From the NCBI GenBank assembly GCA_937995745.1, contig CALKIU010000137.1, positions 1-27,303 of the forward strand: a stretch of DNA of 27,303 nucleotides, given 5' to 3'. Shown here one piece after another: positions 21,448 through 27,303 of this stretch. The position numbers and the translations under genes were made by a program. The notes beneath the pieces were generated by a model. The model was not told the origin of the DNA and searched no databases. It worked only from the letters and a program-made list of their open reading frames with translations. How positions within the stretch are numbered: the first letter of the stretch is position 1; each line of letters begins with the position of its first letter. This DNA is from an uncultured Bacillaceae bacterium. Lineage in GTDB: Bacteria > Bacillota > Bacilli > Bacillales > Cytobacillaceae.

Positions 21448-23145
21448 TCATACACTTTCCGTTTTGCCGGCTGCTTTTTCCGCAACCAGTTTGCCGGGAA
21501 GTTTCCGCAAATTATAAACCGCATTGGCCGCCGTGCAAGCCGCATAATGGCGGGTTCTCGCCAGTGGACGGGTGAAAACGGATGAGCGGTGGAACAAGGA
21601 GGCGTCTTCCGCAGCGGCCGCGGTCAACCCTTTCTTCTCCAAGGCTTCCGCAAATTCTTTGCGGGCCGCTTTTTTCGCTTTAAACAGCATCATTTGAATC
21701 CGGCTGTAGACATTCACCGCTCCGTCGCCCGTTGTTTCAATCGGCAGGAAAATCGCCTCCGGATGAAGTTCGGTGATCAGCGACTGCACCCCGTCCGAGA
21801 CGCCGGAGGACGGCATGCATCCGAACGGTTTCACGGAAATGGTCATATTCGCTTTCCGTTTCCGGACGTTTAACAAAAGTTTGCCGACTTCCATATGCCC
21901 TTCCCCGCCGCGGACATGATTGTTGTAATAAGAATGGGAAACGGCGGCAATCTCATCCATGTCCGGAAGTTCATAATTGTGCAGGCCGACAATTTTTGCG
22001 TACGTTTGAAACCACACCCTCATCAACCGATCTGCGAGAGCCAGCAGGAACAGGCGCTTCCGCGGATTTTTCCCCTCCAGCCCTTTCCTTCCTGAATCGG
22101 TGCCGCGCAAATGCATGCGCACCTTCGTATCGTAGCGGCCTTCCCAAATCAAAAACAAAAGCCACGCCGTCAACGGTTGAACATCCACTTCCGCCCCTTC
22201 GTTTTCCAAAAATTTTTGCAGGCGGTAATTGCCGTCCCCTTCCGTCGTCATCGCCCAAAATTCGCCGATGATGCTCACTTTCGGCTTGACGATGCTGCGA
22301 TCCACCTTGACCTTTTCCAGTTCTTTGCGGCAGCGGTACAAAGCCCTGATGATGGAAGTCCTGTTGACAAAAGCGTCGTACACATAGCGTTGGCATTTGT
22401 CGAGAGCCCGATCCGCCGCCCCCGGTTCCGCTTCATACGGCCGGAGCCGGTACCCGATGGCGTTGAGAATGTCTCCGATTAAAACGGCTTTAATCAGCGC
22501 GGCAAAAAAGGGCAGATTGAATTCAATCGCCGAATCATGGCCGGCCGCCTGCTTCAGTCCGCTTTGCTGCTGAAAAAGATAGACGCGGAAACCGTCAAAA
22601 CCGGCATCCCTGAGAGCTTTGCGGTATTCGGTCGCATACATACCGAAGCGGCACGGCCCGCAAGATCCGCTTGTCACAAAAATATAATGGTTGATGATTT
22701 CTTCAACGGACTTGCCTTCCACATCGCGCAGATACATGAGATATTTAATCAAATTCCCCACCGTAAAATAGGTCGGGTTGCACTGGCCCCTGTTCCCGTA
22801 CTCCTTGCCGATGCGGAGCGATTCCAAATCGGGGCAGTCAAGGCGGCGGATTTTGTAACCCAGTCCTTTTAAGGCTCCCTCAATGAAATAGTCATGGGCC
22901 AACGTCAATCCCCCGAAAAGAATCGTCGTCGTTTCCCGCTCATGGGCGGGAAACTGATGTGGGGCCGGGTCATACCAGTGTTCCTTTTTTTCTTGCCAAT
23001 CGGCCGTCGTTTTCTTTGTAGTCCCTTCTTTTCCATTCAAGGAACATGTTTCTGTTCCGGTGTGAAACCGTCCCGTTTCCGTTCCGGGAACGCCTCCGGA
23101 CGGCCCGGACCTTTGCTTCATACCTTGTCCCTCGTTTGTTGTCAT
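21448..23145 (-). CDS. 2-hydroxyacyl-CoA dehydratase-like iron-sulfur protein
   Basis: Protein of 565 residues related to the HgdB/DUF2229-associated dehydratase group, which carries 4Fe-4S clusters and is activated by BadF/HgdC-type ATPases. Conserved cysteine motifs include GNRGQCNPTYFTVGNLIK (Cys122), SGSCGPCRFGMYATEY (Cys162, Cys165) and KPFGCMPSSGVSDGVQ (Cys443). The first 55 residues are charged and variable. AAAGGAG lies 11 bases before the ATG. It follows the giant ATPase gene by 77 bases and must be its partner. No substrate can be named; the pair occurs in many anaerobic Firmicutes without known function. The last 80 residues have no clear match. Confidence 0.8.
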   Translation of the reverse strand: MTTNEGQGMKQRSGPSGGVPGTETGRFHTGTETCSLNGKEGTTKKTTADWQEKKEHWYDPAPHQFPAHERETTTILFGGLTLAHDYFIEGALKGLGYKIRRLDCPDLESLRIGKEYGNRGQCNPTYFTVGNLIKYLMYLRDVEGKSVEEIINHYIFVTSGSCGPCRFGMYATEYRKALRDAGFDGFRVYLFQQQSGLKQAAGHDSAIEFNLPFFAALIKAVLIGDILNAIGYRLRPYEAEPGAADRALDKCQRYVYDAFVNRTSIIRALYRCRKELEKVKVDRSIVKPKVSIIGEFWAMTTEGDGNYRLQKFLENEGAEVDVQPLTAWLLFLIWEGRYDTKVRMHLRGTDSGRKGLEGKNPRKRLFLLALADRLMRVWFQTYAKIVGLHNYELPDMDEIAAVSHSYYNNHVRGGEGHMEVGKLLLNVRKRKANMTISVKPFGCMPSSGVSDGVQSLITELHPEAIFLPIETTGDGAVNVYSRIQMMLFKAKKAARKEFAEALEKKGLTAAAAEDASLFHRSSVFTRPLARTRHYAACTAANAVYNLRKLPGKLVAEKAAGKTESV

Positions 23146-23222
23146 CTTTTACGCAACTCCTTTCCTGACTGGATGGCGGTGCATGATTCCCCGCTGTCGT
23201 TTTTGTGGCGCAATGGCTGTTT

Positions 23223-26200
23223 TTACTCCGAAATCGCTTTTTTCCTCGCAAATCCTTCGCTCCCGCCCTGAACGTCTTCTCTTGTCATGCCGTCTTTTGT
23301 GGCGCCTTCCGTCTTGCGGCTCTTTTCAAAACGGCGCGCCAGCTTCTCCCGGCCGCGGGCCAAATCCTCCAAGCGTTCTTTATGGAGCTCAAGGCTGTGG
23401 GCATATGTTTTGACGCGAATCTTGATCGACCCGCCCGGCTTGTTGGCATCCAAATCATGCAGAGCCGAATACGGCGTCCCCGCCGCGGAAATGATCGAAT
23501 CAATCAAACCGTACGCCGGCGCATCATGGCCGCATTTAAAACTGGACAAATCGAGAACGGCCACATGGGGATGGCGCGCGGCAAACTTGGCCGCCCATAC
23601 TTTTTGGGCGCTGTTGGCGCTGAAATTTTCCGGCCACACATCCGTGATCTCCAGAGGACTCTGAATGCGGCCGCTTTCCAAATCCTCTTTGAAAAAGCGG
23701 GCCAGCCACTCCTCGTCTTTCGGCACCGAACGGATGGAAAGAATCGGGTAACCGAGCACCTGGAACTCTTCCAAGACGGAATGGTTCAAGCCGGGGTCGG
23801 AATGGTACGGACGGCCGATCATCAAAATGGCCAGTTTATTTTCTTTTTCCACCTGCTCCAAAATCTCCCGGCCTTTTTCCTGCATCTCCATGTCAAACAG
23901 TTCCAGCGCCTTCAACCCTTGTTCAACGGCAAAATCGCTTTCGTCTTCCGTAATTCGCAGGAAATCCTTGAACGCTTCGTACAGCTGCTTTTTCAGCAGG
24001 TTCTTTTCCGTAAATGTAACGGCCGGATCCAAGTAGGTGATGCCCCTTTCGGCAAAAAAATCGGTCTCTTTTGTAAAAGCGGCCTTCATCACATTCGGCG
24101 TTCCCGCCACCACCGTGCAGCTGGCCGAATCGAACACATTTTTCAAAAAGGTCGGAATATGGGTGATGCAAGGAAACAAAATGGCATGGAGCGGCCGATT
24201 TTCCCGGTGATGTTTGAACAAAAGGTTGTGAATATGGGCTTGGGCCACTTTGGCGGGGTAGCACGGGTCGATGGATCCGTACTTGCCGCCTTCCTGCCAC
24301 AGTTCCTCGCTCGTATAATCGCTGAAGACGATGCCCCGCTCACTCACCCCCAACGTTTCCAAATACGTGCGCCAAAAGGGGGCCGTTGACCAAATGTTCA
24401 ATACGCGAGGGATGCCGATGCGGAGATGTTTCCGCCATTCCAGCGCCTCTGCCGGGGAGCGCCTGAATCCGCGGGCATATGGCTTTCTTTTTACACTAAA
24501 AAGGCCTTTGACTACTTTCACATCGCGGATCTGCGTCCCTTCTTCGGGCAGGGGCTCGGGGTCGTAGAAGTGCTGGAACATGCGGCGCGCCTCGTATTCG
24601 ACGAGATTCGGGTACTTTTTCTTGATCTCTTTGCGCTCTTTGACCACTTTGAGCATCGCTTCTTTGTCTTCGACGGTCCCTTTTTCGCAGCTGAAGCCGG
24701 AAATATAGCGGGCCGTTTTGCCGTCCGGTGTGGCCGTGTCGATAAAGGTGCGGCTGCAGCGGTTCGGGCAGAAGCCGCATTTTGTCGTTTCGTCGTTGCG
24801 GGTCGTGTAGCGCATGTCGATGGCGGCATCGAGGCCGACAAACGTGGAATAGCCCCGCCGCTTAACGACGCGCAGGGTTTCCATCGCTGCTCCGATGGCC
24901 CCCGCTTCGCCGGCATGGGGATGGACGAACACCTCGGCTCCCGGGACCCGTTCTTTGATGTAATCGACCTGGGCTTTGACGGCAGCGAGGTTGTGCTGTG
25001 TTCCGCCCTGCAAGACAAATCTCGTTCCCAGTTCGGCCATGCGGGGAATTTGCACGACGTACTGCCAGATGTTTTTCGGCAGAACAAGGGCCAATCCGGC
25101 CAGGAGTTCTTCTTTCGTGTAGCCTTCTTTTTGAAAATTGACCCGGTCGGTATCGAGAAAAACGGCGCACCCGTATGAAAATTTCGGGGTGAGTTCTGCC
25201 TTAAAAGCGACATCGGCATATTTTTCTATGGGAATACCGAACTGGTCGGCCATTGCCTGCAACAGCATGCCGTTTCCGGCCGAGCATTGATTGGAAAGGC
25301 GGAAATTGTGAATATCGCCGTTGCGCAAAAAAAGGACTTTGATATCCTGGCCGCCGACATCGCAAATGACGTCAATATCGCCGAAATAGTGAACGGCGCT
25401 TTTCATATGGGCCACCGTCTCGACGATGTTGACATCGGCGCGGAGCGTTTTTTCCAAGACATCGGCCGCATAGCCGGTGGCGCCAAATCCGATGAGTTCC
25501 GGTGTCGCCCCGGCGGACGTAATTTTGTCGCGAATTCTAGCCAGCAGCTCTTTCGTATCTTGGATAGGGTTTCCTTTGGACAACTGGTATTCTTTTAAAA
25601 GAACCTGCCCGTCCTCGCCGACGAGCACGGCCTTCGACGATGTGGAGCCTCCGTCCAGGCCAATGACGCCCCTGACCGTTTCTCCCCGGCGGAATTTGGC
25701 CGGAACAAACGGGGGAATGGAGTATTGACGGCGGAAGGCTTCCAATTCTTCTTTGTTTTTGATGAGGGGAGGGCCGGCGTGTTCGCCAAGCCTCTCTTTC
25801 CGGCCGTGAGCGATGAATTCTTTCAGCGCTTCCGTTCCTTTGTAGGTTCCACCGCCCTCTGATTCGTGCAAGCCGTAAATGACGGCCCCGTACGCCGCAT
25901 AATACTGGGAATTTTCCGGGACATAGATGAGTTCTTCGATGGGAACGTCTTTCGGGTATGGATAGCCCCGCTGTTCCCATGATTCGGGAATTCTTTTTCT
26001 CCAGCAATCGCGGAGAAAAGGCAAATATGTATTCGGTCCGCCGAGCAAAATCACTTTATGCCGGAGCGTGTTGCCCCGCGTTAAAACGGACAGGTTCTGC
26101 ATGACGATGGCATCGGCGAGCGAACACATAATTTCCGCTGCCGGAATGCCGCTTTTGACGAGATTGACGATATCTGTTTCCGCAAAGACGCCGCATTTGG

Positions 26201-26732
26201 CCGCCACATGGTGAAGCCTTGAATCGTCAAAGGTTAATCGGGCCACTTCTTCTTCCGGCATGCCCACTTTGATCATGCATTTGTCAATCGTGGCGCCAGT
26301 CCCGGAAGCGCATTTATCATTCATGGAGGTGATGGCCTGTTTTTCGCCGGTTTCCTCGTTTTCTTTAAAAATGATGATTTTCGCATCCTGTCCGCCCAAT
26401 TCGATGACGCTGCCCGCATCGGGATGGAGCTCTTCCACGGCCATCGTGACGGCATTGACTTCCTGGACAAATTTCGCACCGATCGGCCCGGCAATCGGCG
26501 CGCCCCCTGATCCGGTGACAAACACCCGGATGTGCTCTTTTTTTATATGGGAAAACTTCTTTTCCATCCGTTCGAGATAATCGAGGACGAGTTCGGGCTG
26601 CTTCGTGTGATGGCGCCGGTAATCGGACCAAAGGATTTCTTTCGTGTCCGGATGGACGGCAACCGCCTTGACGGTCGTCGAACCCACATCGATGCCAATG
26701 ACAAGAGAACTTGGCTGGTGTCCGTTTTCCAT
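23223..26732 (-). CDS. Double BadF/HgdC-type activase fused to an activase-associated (DUF2229) domain
   Basis: Protein of 1169 residues. Two ASKHA ATPase domains: the first (about 9-290) has a phosphate loop GIDVGSTT at 13-20, GGQDAK at 113-118 and cluster cysteines Cys141 (KCASGTG) and Cys180. The second (about 353-625) has GLDGGSTSSK at 358-367, GGQDIK at 460-465 and Cys483/Cys522. Next comes a cysteine group (CGFCPNRC at 652-659, Cys682), then a DUF2229-like region (from about 785) with DPCYPAK and FPCITH, and a lysine/arginine-rich tail. Such proteins use ATP to push electrons at very low potential onto a dehydratase-type partner, here the downstream gene. AAGGAAGTGAT precedes the ATG. 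Substrate unknown. Confidence 0.88.
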   Translation of the reverse strand: MENGHQPSSLVIGIDVGSTTVKAVAVHPDTKEILWSDYRRHHTKQPELVLDYLERMEKKFSHIKKEHIRVFVTGSGGAPIAGPIGAKFVQEVNAVTMAVEELHPDAGSVIELGGQDAKIIIFKENEETGEKQAITSMNDKCASGTGATIDKCMIKVGMPEEEVARLTFDDSRLHHVAAKCGVFAETDIVNLVKSGIPAAEIMCSLADAIVMQNLSVLTRGNTLRHKVILLGGPNTYLPFLRDCWRKRIPESWEQRGYPYPKDVPIEELIYVPENSQYYAAYGAVIYGLHESEGGGTYKGTEALKEFIAHGRKERLGEHAGPPLIKNKEELEAFRRQYSIPPFVPAKFRRGETVRGVIGLDGGSTSSKAVLVGEDGQVLLKEYQLSKGNPIQDTKELLARIRDKITSAGATPELIGFGATGYAADVLEKTLRADVNIVETVAHMKSAVHYFGDIDVICDVGGQDIKVLFLRNGDIHNFRLSNQCSAGNGMLLQAMADQFGIPIEKYADVAFKAELTPKFSYGCAVFLDTDRVNFQKEGYTKEELLAGLALVLPKNIWQYVVQIPRMAELGTRFVLQGGTQHNLAAVKAQVDYIKERVPGAEVFVHPHAGEAGAIGAAMETLRVVKRRGYSTFVGLDAAIDMRYTTRNDETTKCGFCPNRCSRTFIDTATPDGKTARYISGFSCEKGTVEDKEAMLKVVKERKEIKKKYPNLVEYEARRMFQHFYDPEPLPEEGTQIRDVKVVKGLFSVKRKPYARGFRRSPAEALEWRKHLRIGIPRVLNIWSTAPFWRTYLETLGVSERGIVFSDYTSEELWQEGGKYGSIDPCYPAKVAQAHIHNLLFKHHRENRPLHAILFPCITHIPTFLKNVFDSASCTVVAGTPNVMKAAFTKETDFFAERGITYLDPAVTFTEKNLLKKQLYEAFKDFLRITEDESDFAVEQGLKALELFDMEMQEKGREILEQVEKENKLAILMIGRPYHSDPGLNHSVLEEFQVLGYPILSIRSVPKDEEWLARFFKEDLESGRIQSPLEITDVWPENFSANSAQKVWAAKFAARHPHVAVLDLSSFKCGHDAPAYGLIDSIISAAGTPYSALHDLDANKPGGSIKIRVKTYAHSLELHKERLEDLARGREKLARRFEKSRKTEGATKDGMTREDVQGGSEGFARKKAISE

Positions 26733-27185
26733 GTCATCACTTCCTTTTCTTGAACTGACGGACTGATGGGACTGGCTCGATGGACTCGATTCATCGCTGA
26801 ATTAGCAACATAGACAAACCACACTTGTATTGTTCCTTATTTTTCCAAAATTATACAATTTTATGAGAGGCTTGGGAAGGGTGCAATAACCGGGGGAATT
26901 CGGTTTCGAAAAGATGAGGGCCTCTTGCTTATGGTCACAGGTGGGATTTCCAGAGGCACATGTATGAAGACGAACAAAGCGCAAAAGCATCTCATCTTAT
27001 AAACGCCGAGACAACTTTACCATTTTTAAAAAAGCGGACAAATGCCGCAGGATAACGCTTTTTTATTCATTATTTCGTTGGGAAAAAGCGGACAGCCGCC
27101 CCCGCCCGGCGGCAATCTGCCGTTTATATTAGAGGAGGCGTTCCTTTTTTACTGTCCTTAGAGAATTCGGTTCACACAGCGGTTA
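26733..27185. other. Non-coding upstream region of the activase operon
   Basis: No supported gene. On the minus strand a TATAAT (26850-26855) about 120 bases upstream of the activase start is the best -10 candidate, but its -35 is weak. Bases 26755-26800 are built from repeated GACTG/CGATGGACT blocks, including a CGATG/CATCG inverted pair. No Fnr-type box was found here. Confidence 0.4.
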
Positions 27186-27303
27186 TTTGGACAAAAGAAG
27201 AGAGTATTCCTTGCCCATTGTCCAAATTCGACCGGTTTTTGGACAAAACCCTTGGTTTCAAACGACGGTTTGTCCAAATTCAAACGCTTTTTGGACAAAA
27301 CCC
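27186..27303. repeat. 52-bp repeats with inverted TTTGGACAA/TTGTCCAAA arms, running off the window
   Basis: TTGTCCAAATTC occurs at 27218 and again at 27270, exactly 52 bases apart. Each copy is followed by TTTTTGGACAAAACCC. A partial copy TTTGGACAAAA is at 27186. Each unit can form a hairpin through TTGTCC/GGACAA. The array continues past the window end, so its full length is unknown. It is non-coding as far as seen. Confidence 0.75.

Noticed and set aside
26802..26990. Short minus-strand frame of 62 codons upstream of the activase gene
   Set aside because: It has no ribosome binding site, no recognisable features, and covers the probable promoter region.
27186..27303. CRISPR array
   Set aside because: The units are adjacent and nearly identical over their whole length, without unique spacers, and no cas genes are present.

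Overview
The window looks like a low- to mid-GC, spore-forming-type Bacillaceae chromosome, possibly a thermophile of the Caldibacillus kind; the genus is a guess from gene content and style. The evidence for a Bacillaceae is the core gene order yeaC-yeaD-yebA-guaA-...-pbuG, which is that of Bacillus subtilis, together with GGAGG-type ribosome binding sites, sigma-A promoters and a TGTGA-N6-TCACA Fnr box. Nearly everything is on the minus strand, so the biological order runs from right to left.

Right part (21448-26732): a two-gene operon encoding a giant protein with two BadF/HgdC-type ATPase domains fused to an activase-associated domain, followed by a 2-hydroxyacyl-CoA-dehydratase-like iron-sulfur protein of unknown substrate. 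A 52-bp repeat array runs off the right edge. Centre right (20452-21116): a tRNA-Arg(CCU), three degenerate 53-bp tandem repeats and a 36-residue charged protein. Then the housekeeping block: MoxR ATPase, DUF58 protein, transglutaminase-like membrane protein (18936-19883 down to 15508) and guaA (13775-15331). GuaA is remarkable: its glutaminase nucleophile cysteine is glycine, and other glutaminase residues have drifted, while its ATP-pyrophosphatase domain is intact.

Main feature (2357-13227): between guaA and pbuG, which are adjacent in B. subtilis, lies a respiratory nitrite-ammonification island. One long minus-strand unit encodes an unknown secreted/anchored protein, ccmE, ccmF, ccmH, two small membrane/coiled-coil proteins, ccmA, ccmB, ccmC, a 43-residue ccmD, a ResA/CcmG-type thioredoxin, nrfH and nrfA. 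It is preceded by a perfect Fnr palindrome. A divergent NapH-like polyferredoxin gene sits at the far end with its own Fnr-like box. The Ccm set is non-canonical: CcmE carries a CxxxY instead of HxxxY haem-binding motif, and CcmH has lost the CxxC redox pair. B. subtilis matures cytochromes c with System II (ResBC), so a System I set physically joined to nrfHA suggests a dedicated maturation machine for these multihaem cytochromes, perhaps for the CxxCK haem of NrfA.

Left edge (1-380): the pbuG terminator, then two consensus tandem promoters and a boxA-like leader reading leftwards out of the window, as expected just upstream of a ribosomal RNA operon.

Overall picture (inference): under anaerobiosis Fnr would switch on NrfHA, its haem-delivery machinery and a membrane iron-sulfur protein, making ammonium from nitrite. 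Next to it sits a GMP synthetase that appears able to use only free ammonia.
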